Of a stretch of DNA of 64,000 bases, positions 45,618 through 55,078 are shown one piece after another. The DNA lies in NCBI GenBank assembly GCA_963823095.1, contig CAWGKI010000019.1:186001-250000 (forward strand), in the 5' to 3' direction. This stretch comes from CAIVVT01 sp963823095 (lineage in GTDB: Bacteria; Acidobacteriota; Terriglobia; Bryobacterales; Bryobacteraceae). A program made the position numbers and the translations under genes. Below the pieces are notes generated by a model that saw nothing but the letters and a program-made list of their open reading frames with translations, made no database searches and was not told where the DNA came from. Within the stretch, counting starts at the first letter, position 1; the number at the start of each line of letters is the position of its first letter.

Positions 45618-46058
45618 TCAGTGGACCCCGCCGCCGCCGTTGTTTTGCAGGAATTCGGCGTCGATCGGCTTTCTTCCGCGAGCACCCTCTTCCAGTCCGT
45701 GCCAGTGTCCGATCCTGGGTTCGCCGAGGCGCCAGCAGAGCAGCACCTCCTCGCCGCGATAGAGAGTAGGGAAATCCACCAGACCGACGTCCAGGTCTTT
45801 CACCTGCACACCCAACTCGTTGATGGCCTCGATGGCCTCTTTCAGTTGCTCCGCCCCGGCTTCCCGCGACTCCTGGAGCTGCCGCGCTCTCGCTATGTCC
45901 ACGACGATTCCGCCCATCGATTGGACCCGCTGCAGGAGCGCGGAGATCGATTCGTCCGCCTCTTCGTACAAGCTCCGCGCGTGAATGGCCAGACGCAGCA
46001 GACGATCCACCTCCGGCAGCAACCGGGAGGCCTGTTCGTGGGAGAAATACCTGGGCAT
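45618..46058 (-). CDS. DUF2203 family protein
   Basis: 146 residues: N-terminal RYFSHEQASRLLPEVDRLLRLA is the DUF2203 hallmark, followed by a helical hairpin (ESISALLQRVQSMGGIVVD), LKDLDVGLVDFPTLYRGEEVLLCWRLGEPRIGHWHG, and a short variable tail. ATG 46058 gives the family length; the longer open frame runs back through the upstream gene's other strand phase. The DVGLVDFP...CWRLGE segment is the most conserved and probably the binding site, but the ligand is unknown. Confidence 0.85.
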   Translation of the reverse strand: MPRYFSHEQASRLLPEVDRLLRLAIHARSLYEEADESISALLQRVQSMGGIVVDIARARQLQESREAGAEQLKEAIEAINELGVQVKDLDVGLVDFPTLYRGEEVLLCWRLGEPRIGHWHGLEEGARGRKPIDAEFLQNNGGGGVH

Positions 46059-46111
46059 GGTCGCACGACTCCTGGGAGACCGCCCGCTTCGCGGAATAGA
46101 TAAGCAGAATA

Positions 46112-46603
46112 TCAGATGCCGCTGACTTGTACAGCGACAGATCGGCTGCGAGGGCCGTCGAACTCGGCCAGAATGATGCTCTGCCACGTTCCCAGCAGCA
46201 CAGCGCCGTTTCTCACCTGCAGCAAAAGCGTCTGGCCGAAGACGCTGCCTTTCAGGTGGGAGTCGGCGTTTTTCCGCTCGCAATCGGAGAAAGCCGGATC
46301 GTTGTGCTTGTAGTACGCCTTCCGGTCCACCACCGTGCCGATGAAGTTCTTGAAGTCTTCGAGCAACGCGTCCTGCCATTCGCCGAGCGCGAGCCCCGTC
46401 GTCGTATGCAACGATTGCAGGTGCACCAGGCCATCGGCGATGCCGCTGCGGCGCACGATTTCGTTGATGCGCTCCGTGAGGTTCAGCAACTGGCTCCGCT
46501 CCGCGGTAATGAAGTCGATCACACGGCTCTGAATGCGGTAGCCGGGCACGGCGTGCGCCGTGAGAGCCGCCGGGCGTGGACTGTCCATCGAAAGGGCGCT
46601 CAT
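46112..46603 (-). CDS. YjbQ/UPF0047 family protein
   Basis: 163 residues, single beta-sandwich domain. The family signature is visible as GLVHLQSLHTTTGLALGE, DPAFSDCERKNADSHLKGSVFGQTLLLQV and LLGTWQSIILAEFDGPRSRSVAVQV. Some members have thiamine-phosphate-synthase activity in vivo, and the conserved His/Glu cluster may bind metal. It is 53 bp upstream of the DUF2203 gene on the same strand and probably in one transcript with it. Confidence 0.92.
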   Translation of the reverse strand: MSALSMDSPRPAALTAHAVPGYRIQSRVIDFITAERSQLLNLTERINEIVRRSGIADGLVHLQSLHTTTGLALGEWQDALLEDFKNFIGTVVDRKAYYKHNDPAFSDCERKNADSHLKGSVFGQTLLLQVRNGAVLLGTWQSIILAEFDGPRSRSVAVQVSGI

Positions 46604-47014
46604 GAAGTTAAAGATTGCCTCCTATGATTACTGATCCTTCATTTTGCGCGTTGGTTTCAAAAGAGTTACGGCAGGCCTGTGATATACTCCCTCCCTGAAA
46701 TGAAGCTCCGCCCCCTGGGAGCGCCGATCTCCAGATCGGCAACTATTGCCGCGCGAGCGGCAAGGTTCGAGGATGACTTTCGCCGTAGCGGTCGCAACCC
46801 TGGGAACGCCGATCTCCAGATCGGCACTTGTTGACGCGAGCGCGGCAAGGCCTGGGAATGAACTTGGGCGGAGCGGGTGCATCCCTTTTCTGTTGAGCGT
46901 AAGCCGCACTTGCACGGAGCCCCTGCCGTCGATGTGCGGCGAATATGGAAGCCGGACCGATCTGGAGATCGGCGTTCCCAGGAGACGCGGGCCGGTTCGA
47001 GCGGAAATGCCTCT
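46604..47014. other. Intergenic region with three hairpin cassette copies
   Basis: 411 bp between the YjbQ start and the ispG stop. Nothing coding is supported. It is dominated by the GATCTCCAGATC palindrome family described in the repeat entry. Confidence 0.6.
46714..46983. repeat. Hairpin cassette E, three copies
   Basis: CCTGGGAGCGCCGATCTCCA at 46714, CCTGGGAACGCCGATCTCCA at 46799, and an inverted copy at 46957-46983. Direct plus inverted arrangement as in cassette C. Confidence 0.75.
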
Positions 47015-48253
47015 TCAGACCGCCGTTCCGGTCTCCTGCTTCGAGTAAGTCCGCTCGACGTACTCGTTCAACATTCCAATGAAATCCTGCACGATCATGT
47101 CGCCGCGCAGAGTCTTAACCAGGTGTCCATCGACAAACACAGGGGCCTTGGGCTCCTCCGCGGTGCCGGGCAGGGAAATGCCGATGTTGGCGTGCTTCGA
47201 CTCGCCCGGGCCGTTGACGATGCAGCCCATCACCGCCACCTTCATCTCTTCGACGCCGGGATAGCCGCTCTTCCAGATTGGCATCTGGTGTTTCAGGTAG
47301 CTCTGGATCTGTTCCGCCAATTCCTGGAAGAACGTGGAGGTCGTTCGTCCGCAGCCTGGACACGCGGTCACCTGCGGCGTGAAACTGCGGATCCCCATCG
47401 ACTGCAGAATCTGCTGGCTGACCAGGACTTCTTCGGTGCGGTCGCCATTCGGCGCCGGCGTCAGCGAAGCGCGAATCGTATCGCCGATCCCTTCCTGCAG
47501 CAAAATCGACAGCGCGGCCGTCGTCGCCACAACGCCCTTGGCGCCCATGCCCGCTTCGGTCAGGCCGACGTGCAGCGGGTAGTCGCCCTCCGCCGCCATC
47601 ATGCGGTAGACGTCCACCAGGTCCTGCACGTTCGATACCTTGGCGCTCAGGATAATCCGGTTGTGCGCCAGGCCGTAGCTCTCCGCCAGCCGGGCGGACT
47701 CGATGGCGCTCACCACGATGGCGCGTTTCATCACCTCGTCGGCCGGCAGCGGATTCCGCATGCGGCCGTTCTCGTCCATCATCCGCGCCAGCATTACGGC
47801 GTCCAGCGATCCCCAGTTCACGCCGATGCGGACCGGCTTGCCGTACTCGATCGCCGCCTCGATCATCGTCCGGAAGTTATCGTCGCTGTGCCGGCCGATG
47901 TTCACGTTGCCCGGATTAATGCGGTACTTCGCCAGTGCCCGCGCGCACTCCGGGTACTTTTTAAGCAGGATGTGGCCGTTATAGTGGAAATCGCCGATGA
48001 TCGGTACTTTGCTGCCGAACATGCGCAGCGTTTCCACCACCTTGGGCAGCGCTCGCGCCGCCTCCTCGGTGTTCACGGTGACACGCACCATTTCGGAACC
48101 AGCCTGCGCCAGAGCCAAGGCCTGATTGGCCGTGGAGGTCACGTCCGCGGTGTCGGTGTTGGTCATCGATTGCACCGCAACAGGGTTCGTCCCTCCAACC
48201 TTCACCCCGCCGACATCGACCACGACAGACCGGCGACGTTGGATCTGAGCCAT
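47015..48253 (-). CDS. ispG: 4-hydroxy-3-methylbut-2-enyl-diphosphate synthase (flavodoxin/ferredoxin)
   Basis: 412 residues. IspG catalyses the penultimate step of the MEP isoprenoid pathway using a [4Fe-4S] cluster. The TIM barrel (1-280) shows VGGTNPVAVQSMTNTDT and PVRIGVNWGSL. The cluster domain has Cys298 and Cys301 (CPGCGRT), Cys344 and Glu351 (GCIVNGPGESKHANIGIS). ATG 48253 gives the standard two-domain bacterial length with no plant-type insertion. It is divergent from the receiver-like gene and is the only clear core metabolic gene in this part of the window besides pdxS. Confidence 0.97.
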   Translation of the reverse strand: MAQIQRRRSVVVDVGGVKVGGTNPVAVQSMTNTDTADVTSTANQALALAQAGSEMVRVTVNTEEAARALPKVVETLRMFGSKVPIIGDFHYNGHILLKKYPECARALAKYRINPGNVNIGRHSDDNFRTMIEAAIEYGKPVRIGVNWGSLDAVMLARMMDENGRMRNPLPADEVMKRAIVVSAIESARLAESYGLAHNRIILSAKVSNVQDLVDVYRMMAAEGDYPLHVGLTEAGMGAKGVVATTAALSILLQEGIGDTIRASLTPAPNGDRTEEVLVSQQILQSMGIRSFTPQVTACPGCGRTTSTFFQELAEQIQSYLKHQMPIWKSGYPGVEEMKVAVMGCIVNGPGESKHANIGISLPGTAEEPKAPVFVDGHLVKTLRGDMIVQDFIGMLNEYVERTYSKQETGTAV

Positions 48254-48655
48254 TTCACCTCCAAAGAGTCCAGTTTAGCAAGCGCCGTTCCCGCTTTTCG
48301 TCCCTCTGATGGAAGTGATTGACGATATAAGGTTTTTCGATTGGTTTGGGAAACGGTTCCGCTTATACTGAGAGCAGGACCGAAATCAGAGCATTCGGTG
48401 CAAGTTTTTCCCCGCGCCCTGTCGGCGCAATTCCCCGTCCCCGGTCAGCCGCCCCGGTAGAGGCATTAGCGGCTGTTCCCCATTCGTGTCGGACGACAGA
48501 CTCCGGTTGAGATTTAGCGCCCGATCCGTGCGAATCTCAGGCCCAGGGCCACCAGCGACCGGGAGGGTGCTTTGCCGGTCGCAGGCGTCGCGCGCTTTCA
48601 TCCGGCTGTAAGGATTATGGGGTTAATATCCTGTTGTCAGAACGAGGTACATGCG
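48254..48655 (+). other. Promoter and long structured leader
   Basis: 402 bp between ispG and the receiver-like gene. A candidate promoter at 48341-48369 is followed by a ~280-nt leader with strong hairpins: TGAGATT/AATCTCA (48508/48533) and GCGACCGG/CCGGTCGC (48555/48575). I could not match it to a known riboswitch. Confidence 0.55.
48341..48369 (+). promoter_or_regulatory. Candidate sigma70 promoter
   Basis: TTGGTT, exactly 17 bp, TATACT. Start predicted near 48376, leaving a leader of about 280 nt before ATG 48656. Confidence 0.5.
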
Positions 48656-49072
48656 ATGGATTCAATTACCAGTTCCTCTCCCAGGGCCATTTTGTTCGGT
48701 TTGGATCCTGCCGTTGAAGCAGAACTCGCGGCCTGCCTGCGTGGCGCCTCTTATGTCGTTTCTCGCATCGTTTCCCAGTCTGGAGAGCGCTCGGCTGCGC
48801 AGGGCCGAGATGGCGGAATAGTCTTCTGCCCGCGTGGCGCGGCATTTTCCGCAGCCAAGATTGCGTTTCCCAATTTGCCGGTTGTGATCGTCAGCCGCCT
48901 GCCCGACACGCGCGAATGGCTCGAAGCCCTCGAACTCGGTGCCGCCGATTACGTCGCGGCGCCGTTCGAGTGCATTCAGATGCGCTGGCTGCTGGAGGCT
49001 CTTGGCCGTCCCGGACCGGCCGTGGCGGCGGCCGCGGCATCACAGAGTATTTCTATGCCGAAGTGCGCGTGA
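48656..49072 (+). CDS. Degenerate receiver-domain protein
   Basis: 138 residues with the alternating pattern of a CheY fold: RAILFGLDPAVEAELAACL, IVFCPRGAAFSAAKIAFPNLPVVIVSRLPD, ALELGAADYVAAPFECIQMRWLLEAL. The phosphoacceptor region reads IVFCP with no Asp, and the Lys of the usual KPF is replaced (AAPF), so it is probably not phosphorylated. ATG 48656 has GAGG at 8 bp. It has an unusually long leader for such a small gene. Confidence 0.65.
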   Translation: MDSITSSSPRAILFGLDPAVEAELAACLRGASYVVSRIVSQSGERSAAQGRDGGIVFCPRGAAFSAAKIAFPNLPVVIVSRLPDTREWLEALELGAADYVAAPFECIQMRWLLEALGRPGPAVAAAAASQSISMPKCA

Positions 49073-49643
49073 AAGCTCGCTGTGCGGTGTTTCTATTCGA
49101 TTCAAGGCCGTTCAGTTCAGTTCGGTTCGTTCTGTTTGAAGAGACGGCGCCTCAACGTTCTCGGCAACGTCCGAACGCGCTCTCACACAGAGCCCGGAGG
49201 GCGGAAGCCAATTGCCTACAGCGTGAGCTGTGGGTGCGCTGAGCAGACCGCAGAGCCCCGGAACGGGGCGAAAGACGTTCGAATCGCATAGCTTTCGCCC
49301 TGTGCGACGGCTGACGCGTATCCGGAACACCCAGAGCTTCCGCTATGGGGTGCAGTCTTCCGCTCCCGCGGAGCTGTTTGGGCTTCGGACGCAGCTTGGA
49401 TTTTCCACTTCTTCTCCCTTCACCTGCCCGGTCAGAGCCTGCTTGATTCCAAGCGCATGACGGCATGCAAACTAGCTACAGGCCATGCTCACCGACTGCC
49501 GGATTGCGGTTTAATCCCCCATACCATTGAGCCTCGCGCAGAGCGACTCCCCCATCCGCGCAGCGCTCCGATCCCTGGGCGCGAGTCATCGAGCCGGCAG
49601 AACCCAGTGTTTTCAGGCTATTTTCAAATTGGAGACTCGAGCC
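49073..49643. other. 571-bp non-coding stretch with REP-like hairpins
   Basis: No frame here has family motifs. It contains ACAGC-GTGA-GCTGT (49218-49231) within the GCCTACAGCGTGAGCTGTGG phrase and a GCCCCG-GAA-CGGGGC hairpin (49255-49269), both typical of extragenic palindromic elements. A direct TTCAGTTCAGTTCGGTTCG run lies near 49110. Confidence 0.6.
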
Positions 49644-50420
49644 ATGCTTCGTCTGCTGCTTGCCACGCTTCTGCTGCCCCTGCTGCTGCTCGGCGACAAC
49701 TTCCGTCTCTACCTGACTGACGGCACCTGGCACCAGGTGAGCGAATACAAAGTGGAGCAGGACCGCGTCCGCTATTACTCCATTGAGCGCAGTGAATGGG
49801 AGGAGATCCCCACCAGCCTGGTCGATCTCAAGAAAACCGAGGCCGAGCGCGGAGCGGTTCTCGAAGCCACGAAAAAGAGCGCCGCCGCGGACGATGCCGA
49901 GGAGAAGTTCGAGCGCGAACAGGCCCGGATTATCTCGCTGATCCCGATGAATCCAGGCGTCTACTATCTGGAGGGCGATAAAGTCCTGACCGTCAAGCAG
50001 GCCGAGTCGAAGATCGTGACCGACAAAAAGCGGTCAGTGCTGAAAGCCATCTCGCCCCTTCCCATCCTGACAGGGAAAGCGACCATCGAGTTGGACGGCG
50101 ACCGCTCCGCCTTTGCCGTCCGGGACGACCGGCCCACATTCTGGTTCCGGCTCTCTGCCTACGAGCGTTTCGGCATCGTGCACTGCCAGTCCAAGAAGGA
50201 CTCGCGCGTCGTGGAGAAGTGGACCATCATACCCGGGAGCAAAGAAGTGGCGGCCGATCGGGAAGAAATCGAGATCTTCCGCCAGCAGGTTGGCAACGAG
50301 CTCTACAAGATCTGGCCGCAGAAGCCGCTGCCGCCCGGCGAGTATGCGGTGATCCAGTACACCGAAGGCGACCGCAACACCCAGATCTGGGATTTCCGCG
50401 CCGAGAGTCCAGCGAAATAG
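49644..50420 (+). CDS. Secreted hypothetical protein
   Basis: 258 residues: signal peptide (MLRLLLATLLLPLLLLG), then NFRLYLTDGTWHQVSEYKVEQDRVRYYSIERSEWEEIPTSLV, a short SH3-like beta barrel seen in acidobacterial exported proteins, a charged helix (KKTEAERGAVLEATKKSAAA) and a beta-rich C-terminal domain (PGVYYLEGDKVLTVKQAES, FWFRLSAYERFGIVHC, LPPGEYAVIQYTEGDRNTQIWDF). ATG 49644 has GGAGA at 8 bp. Function unknown; envelope stress or surface association is possible. Confidence 0.75.
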   Translation: MLRLLLATLLLPLLLLGDNFRLYLTDGTWHQVSEYKVEQDRVRYYSIERSEWEEIPTSLVDLKKTEAERGAVLEATKKSAAADDAEEKFEREQARIISLIPMNPGVYYLEGDKVLTVKQAESKIVTDKKRSVLKAISPLPILTGKATIELDGDRSAFAVRDDRPTFWFRLSAYERFGIVHCQSKKDSRVVEKWTIIPGSKEVAADREEIEIFRQQVGNELYKIWPQKPLPPGEYAVIQYTEGDRNTQIWDFRAESPAK

Positions 50421-50498
50421 CCCAGTGGGGCGGGTCTCTTACTTCTGACTCACGAACAGAAACTCGCCGCCGCTCGCCTTTCTTGTCTCAGTGGCCCG

Positions 50499-50514
50499 AT
50501 GAGTATATACTCAT
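50499..50514. promoter_or_regulatory. VapB operator palindrome
   Basis: Perfect 16-bp palindrome ATGAGTATATACTCAT, followed by an extra half-site ATATACTC (50517-50524). It lies 32 bp before the antitoxin start, as expected for VapBC autorepression. Confidence 0.7.
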
Positions 50515-50545
50515 GCATATACTCTTTCAAATACCGGGAGGCGCC

Positions 50546-50848
50546 ATGGAACGAACGCGTACCGCAAAACTCTTTCAGAACGGGAGCAGCCAGGCTGTGC
50601 GGCTGCCGGTCGACTTTCGTTTCGATGGTCAGGAAGTCTTCATCCGGCGCGACGAAGCTACAGGCGACGTTGTCTTGTCGAAACGCCCCGCCGCCGGCAG
50701 TTGGACCTCGTTCTTCGATCTCCTGCGGGAGCTTGACGTCCCGGCCGGCTTCATGGCCGAACGGCCGATGAACGTGCCGCCCCGGCGTCCCGGCATTTTC
50801 GACGACCAAATCAAGCCCCAGCGCAATGCCGGGCGCAAGAGACTCTGA
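50546..50848 (+). CDS. vapB: VapB-type AbrB-fold antitoxin
   Basis: 100 residues. N-terminal DNA-binding domain MERTRTAKLFQNGSSQAVRL with the swapped-hairpin pattern, then a toxin-binding tail with FFDLLRELDVPAGFMAERP. GGGAGG lies 5 bp upstream of ATG 50546. The tail (about 80-100, rich in Arg/Pro/Lys) is longer than usual. It ends 2 bp before its toxin gene. It is not closely similar to the VapB of the island beyond the family motif, so it is a separate module. Confidence 0.92.
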   Translation: MERTRTAKLFQNGSSQAVRLPVDFRFDGQEVFIRRDEATGDVVLSKRPAAGSWTSFFDLLRELDVPAGFMAERPMNVPPRRPGIFDDQIKPQRNAGRKRL

Positions 50849-50850
50849 GC

Positions 50851-51252
50851 ATGCTGTATATGCTCGACACCGACACGGTGAGCTATATGTTGAAAGGCCG
50901 CAACCCGGGCATCGCGGCCAAACTCGCCGACATCCCCCCCGAACACGTCTGCATTTCCGTCATCACCTGTGCCGAACTGCTGTACGGACTCAAGGCCCTC
51001 CCGGCGAGCCACCGCTTGCATATCGCCGTCCGTCAGTTATTCCAGATTGTCCGGCTCCTTCCATGGCAGATCGAAGCCGCCCATTGGTACGCCGGCATCC
51101 GGCACCAGCTCAAGGGCGCAGGCACGCCTATCGGCGACATGGACCTTATGATTGCCGCTCACTCCCTTGCTGCCGGCGCCGTCCTCGTGACGAACAACAC
51201 CCGCCACTTCAAGCGCATCGATGCCCCACTCGTTCTTGCCAATTGGGCTTAA
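50851..51252 (+). CDS. vapC: VapC-type PIN-domain toxin
   Basis: 133 residues with all PIN acidic positions: Asp6 (YMLDTDTVSY), Glu42 (TCAELLYG), Asp98 (GDMDLMIAAH), and NN at 115-116 in place of the fourth Asp. VapC cleaves RNA until neutralised by VapB. Start 2 bp after the antitoxin stop. The LKGRNPGIAAKLADIPPEHVCISVIT segment matches tRNA-fMet-cleaving VapC types (SYMLKG), which is only an inference here. Confidence 0.93.
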   Translation: MLYMLDTDTVSYMLKGRNPGIAAKLADIPPEHVCISVITCAELLYGLKALPASHRLHIAVRQLFQIVRLLPWQIEAAHWYAGIRHQLKGAGTPIGDMDLMIAAHSLAAGAVLVTNNTRHFKRIDAPLVLANWA

Positions 51253-51332
51253 GCCGAACCGCGAAGAGGTGACAAGCGAGTTCGCGACAGGTTGCCGGAT
51301 AGGAGACGCCCCGATTCCGTCCGCTCCGTTCG

Positions 51333-53112
51333 CTATGGCTGATTCACGAACAGAAACTTGCCGCCGCTCTCTTTGACGACGTGCAGTTTCTCGCGTCCCA
51401 GAAGCCTCTCGTAACGCGCGACGGCGGGTCGCTCGGCGAGCAGGTACGTACGCTCGGACGAATTCCAGTAAGCGGGCACTTGAGCGTCGGTCAGGAAGAC
51501 CTCCGGCGCGCCGGGAGCGTAACTGCCGTACTCCAGGTTATTGACGCGGCCGTTAACGATCTTTGCGCTCTTCACGTTCGCGTAGAAGAAGATCGAGCTG
51601 AAGGTGTAGTACTGATCGTCCATCGCCACGCGGCCCTTGGGCGCTGCATTCAAGGCCCGCGCGAGCGGCTCGGAACTCAGGTAGGGGTCGAACGCAATCA
51701 TCGCGATGCGCGCCGCGTTGAGGAACAACACCATCGTCAGCGCCAGCATCAGGTAGCTCATGTGCAAATTCTTGCGGAAAGCCGCGAAGACGCCCAGCGC
51801 GAAGGCGAGCCCCGCCAGCATCAGCGGCGTTTTGAGATAGGCGAAGGAGGCCAGCGTCAGGTCGCCGGTGTGTCCCATCGAGAGCGTGTACATCTCGGGA
51901 TGCTGCGCCAACGCCTGCGAGATATCGCCGGGTGCGGGCATGCCCCAGACCAAAACGAGGATCGCCACAATCGCCGTCAGAGCCAACGCGCAGATCGCGC
52001 CCGTCACGCGGTTGGCCCAGCGGATCCAACTCGACTCTTCGGCCATGGCGCAGCCCAGCAGCAGCGCGAAGGCCGGATACGCCGGCATCGAGTAATATTC
52101 CTGCGTAGTCGAAAACGTAAAGAACACCAGCACGAATCCGGCCAGGCACAGGCATAGCAGGCGCAGCCGCGAAGCCCGGTCCTCACCGCGATAGCCCAGC
52201 TTCAGGCAGCGGGCGAAGTAAGCGCTCCACGGGAAGAACCACAGCAGGTGCAGCAGCCAGAAAAGCGAACGCGGCACGGTGTTGTAATCGCGCGGCCAAC
52301 GGCGGTTCAGGAAGCGCAGGATGTGTTCGTTGAAGAAGTAGAACCAGAAGAATCCGCGGTACTTGCCCGGGCCTGCGTCCATTGAGAAATCGAAGTAGGG
52401 CGGATTCCGCAGCGTGGCGATAATGTGCCACGGAGCGGCGATCAGCAGCATCAACGCCACGCCGCTGGCCGGCCTGCAGCCGCTGCCAGGTCCGTTTCAC
52501 GAAGAGCTGCCGCGAGAGCAGCAGGTACACGAACGCGGCGCCGCAGGGAAAGACCGCGGCGATCAGGCCCTTCAGCAGCAGGCCGGCGCCGATCGACGCC
52601 CAGGCCGCGTAGATCCACAGCTTCGGCCGCGCCTCGTCTTCGTCCAGCGCCCGCAGCATGCCCCACAACGCGAGCGCGATCGTGCCCGTCAGCACGATGT
52701 CGGGGATCAGGACCCGCGTGAAGAGAAACAGTCCCAGCGACGTCGCGAAAACCAGCCCCGCATAGAAGCCGGCGCGTTCGCCGAAGCCCCAGCGGCCGAT
52801 CGCTCCGATCAGCCAGGCGATGGCCAGGATACACAGCACGACAGGCAGACGCGCTGCCCAGTCCGACACGCCGAAGACAGCGAAGGAAGTGGCGATCATC
52901 CAGTACTTCAGCGGCGATTTTTCGAGGTAGGCGATGCCGTCCAGCCGCGCCGTCACCCAGTCGCCCGAGTCGAGCATGTTGCGCCCGATCTGCGCCTGCA
53001 CGGCGTCGACGTCGTCCATCAGATGCGGAGGGGCAATCAACGTCGCCAGGTAAATGGCGGCGGCGAACAGGAGCACGATCCCTAGGCCGTAACGGCTGTT
53101 TCCACGTTCCAT
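51333..53112 (-). pseudogene. ArnT-like membrane glycosyltransferase, split by one base
   Basis: Two frames make one ~590-residue GT-C enzyme. The first has DDVDAVQAQIGRNMLDSGDWVTARLDGIAYLEKSPLKYW, the acidic first loop and EKSPLKYW motif of ArnT/PMT glycosyltransferases that move a sugar from a lipid carrier. The second continues LMLLIAAPWHIIATLRNPPYFDFSMD with later helices and a periplasmic C-terminal domain. The junction is the CC-rich run 52467-52474; removing one base restores continuous sequence. ATG 53112 is used. The gene overlaps the asparagine synthase 3' end by 31 bp, so the two form an operon, possibly for cell-surface glycan modification. Confidence 0.82.
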
Positions 53113-54962
53113 CGTTTCATCCAGAGAAATAGCGTTACCAGGCCCCACAGCGGGTATCCGAGGTTGGCGCGGCGCGTCAGGTGATCGCGCTTCAGCCGCT
53201 CCATCGCGTCCACGTTAAACAATCCCGTCGCCCGCACCGCTTGCGGAGAAAGAACCTCTTCCATCAGACCGCGCAGCGAGGTCCGGAACCAGCGCTGCGC
53301 CGGAATATCGAAGCCTTCCTTGGGACGCGTGAGCACCGATTGCGGCAGCTTGCCGTTCATCAGCTCGCGCAGGATGAACTTCAGCGAGTCGCCGCGAATC
53401 TTGAAGTCCTCGGGCAGCGTGGCGGCGAACTGCACGATGCGGTGATCGAGGAACGGCGGCCGTACTTCCAGCGAATGCGCCATCGACATACGGTCGCACT
53501 TCACCAGGATGTCGTCGGCCAGGTAGTAGCGCTGGTCGAGGAACATGAAGCGATTGAGATCGCCCTGCCTATGCGCCTCGGTGGGCAGCGTATTCATCAA
53601 CTCGCCGGGCCTAGGGTAGCTTTCGGCCGCGTACAGCGAGCGCTTGTCGCGTTCGTTCAGCGTGCCGCCCCAAAACATGTGCGCGTCGGCCGGCGTCAAC
53701 AGCGAGCCTTCCAGAAAGCGCTTCGCTTTGTATTCGAGGCCGATCTTTTCGTCCGAAGCCGGCCACAGTTTCAACAAACCCAGGCCGAACCTTCGCATCC
53801 ACGCCGGATAGCGCCGCGCCCGCCCGGCCAGGCGGTCGGCTATATACGTCTGGTAACCGCCGAACAGTTCGTCGGCTCCATCTCCGCTGAGCGCCACGGT
53901 CACGTGCTGCCGCGTCATCTTGGAGAGGAACCACACGGGCAGCGCGCCCGCGTCGGCGCTCGGCTCGTCGGAATAATACGTCATCTCGCGGATGGCGCCT
54001 TCCAGGTCCTCGTCCGGGCTGAGGTCGAACTCGTGATGCTCGGTGCCGTACACCTTGGCCACTTCCTGGAAGTAGCGGCTCTCGTCGTGACTATGGCCCA
54101 GGAATGAGATTGAGAACGTGTTGAGCTTCGGAACGTTCTGCGCCGCGTAATGCAGGATGGTCGAGGAATCGAGGCCGCCGCTCGACCAGATGCCCAGAGG
54201 AACGTCCGAGATCAGGTGCTCGCGCACGGCGTCGTGCAACAGAAAATCGAGTTCCTGCTTGGCGCTGTCGAGCGTCCAGGAGCGGTTGACCTCATAGCGC
54301 AGGTTGAAGAACTTCTCGCGGCGGACCGAACCGTTTTGCCACTCGACGACCTCGCCGGGCTGCACTTTTTCGAGGCCCTCGATGAGCGTGTAAGGAGCGG
54401 GAATCCAGTTGAGTGAAAGGTAGTAGCTCAGCCCGTTCAAGTCGAGCCGGCGCGGGACTTCCGGGTGGCCCAGTATGCACTTCAGTTCGCTACCAAAGTA
54501 CAGGTCGCGTCCGCGATGGTAGATGTAGAGCGGCTTGATGCCCATGCGGTCGCGCGCCAGCACCAGCCTGCGTTTCGATTCGCACCAGATGGCCGCCGCG
54601 AACATCCCGCGCAGATGCTCGAACGCTTGCGTATCCCATTGCACGAACCCGCGCAGCACGACTTCGGTGTCGCAATGCGTCTCGAAGCGATGACCCAGTT
54701 GTTCCAGCTCGCCGCGTACCTGCGTGTGATTATAGATCTCACCATTGAACGCGATCGCCACGTCGCCGCCGTTGGCGAACATCGGCTGATTGCCCTGGGA
54801 GACATCGAGAATGGCCAGGCGCGCCGTTCCCAGGGCGCACAGATCGCTCTCGTGCGAGCCCTGTTGGTCCGGTCCACGATGGCGAATGGAGTCGATTAAG
54901 CGGTCTATGCGGCCCCGTTCGACGGGGTGCTCAAGCTTGGTGTATCCTGCAATGCCACACAC
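53082..54962 (-). CDS. asnB: Glutamine-hydrolysing asparagine synthase
   Basis: 626 residues from GTG 54962, chosen because Cys2 must follow the start: it is the N-terminal nucleophile of the glutaminase domain (CGIAGYTKLEH). Domain 1 continues RHRGPDQQG, FNGEIYNH. The synthetase domain has the PP-loop SSGGLDSSTIL, LSGDGADELFGGY and KCDRMSMAHSLEVRPPFLDH. It converts Asp and Gln to Asn and Glu, or amidates a related acid; copies next to glycosyltransferase genes often belong to exopolysaccharide loci. The 3' end overlaps the ArnT-like gene. Confidence 0.95.
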   Translation of the reverse strand: MCGIAGYTKLEHPVERGRIDRLIDSIRHRGPDQQGSHESDLCALGTARLAILDVSQGNQPMFANGGDVAIAFNGEIYNHTQVRGELEQLGHRFETHCDTEVVLRGFVQWDTQAFEHLRGMFAAAIWCESKRRLVLARDRMGIKPLYIYHRGRDLYFGSELKCILGHPEVPRRLDLNGLSYYLSLNWIPAPYTLIEGLEKVQPGEVVEWQNGSVRREKFFNLRYEVNRSWTLDSAKQELDFLLHDAVREHLISDVPLGIWSSGGLDSSTILHYAAQNVPKLNTFSISFLGHSHDESRYFQEVAKVYGTEHHEFDLSPDEDLEGAIREMTYYSDEPSADAGALPVWFLSKMTRQHVTVALSGDGADELFGGYQTYIADRLAGRARRYPAWMRRFGLGLLKLWPASDEKIGLEYKAKRFLEGSLLTPADAHMFWGGTLNERDKRSLYAAESYPRPGELMNTLPTEAHRQGDLNRFMFLDQRYYLADDILVKCDRMSMAHSLEVRPPFLDHRIVQFAATLPEDFKIRGDSLKFILRELMNGKLPQSVLTRPKEGFDIPAQRWFRTSLRGLMEEVLSPQAVRATGLFNVDAMERLKRDHLTRRANLGYPLWGLVTLFLWMKRWNVETAVTA

Positions 54963-55014
54963 GAACTCCCAGGATAACATCCGGGTTCCCGTCGCCCTGC
55001 GCTGAGTAGGGCGG

Positions 55015-55049
55015 ACGCCCACGTCCGCGCCGGACCCCCCAGGTCCGGC
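55015..55049. repeat. Hairpin cassette F
   Basis: GTAGGGCGGACGCCCACGTC followed by CGGACCCCCCAGGTCCGG. An inverted copy of the first part occurs at 62329-62348. Confidence 0.6.
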
Positions 55050-55078
55050 TTCCGGGACCAACTCAGCAGCTTCAGGGA

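Noticed and set aside
48376..48655. Known riboswitch or small RNA (cobalamin, c-di-GMP, 6S, SRP)
   Set aside because: None of the conserved boxes I know for these classes is present; only generic hairpins are visible.
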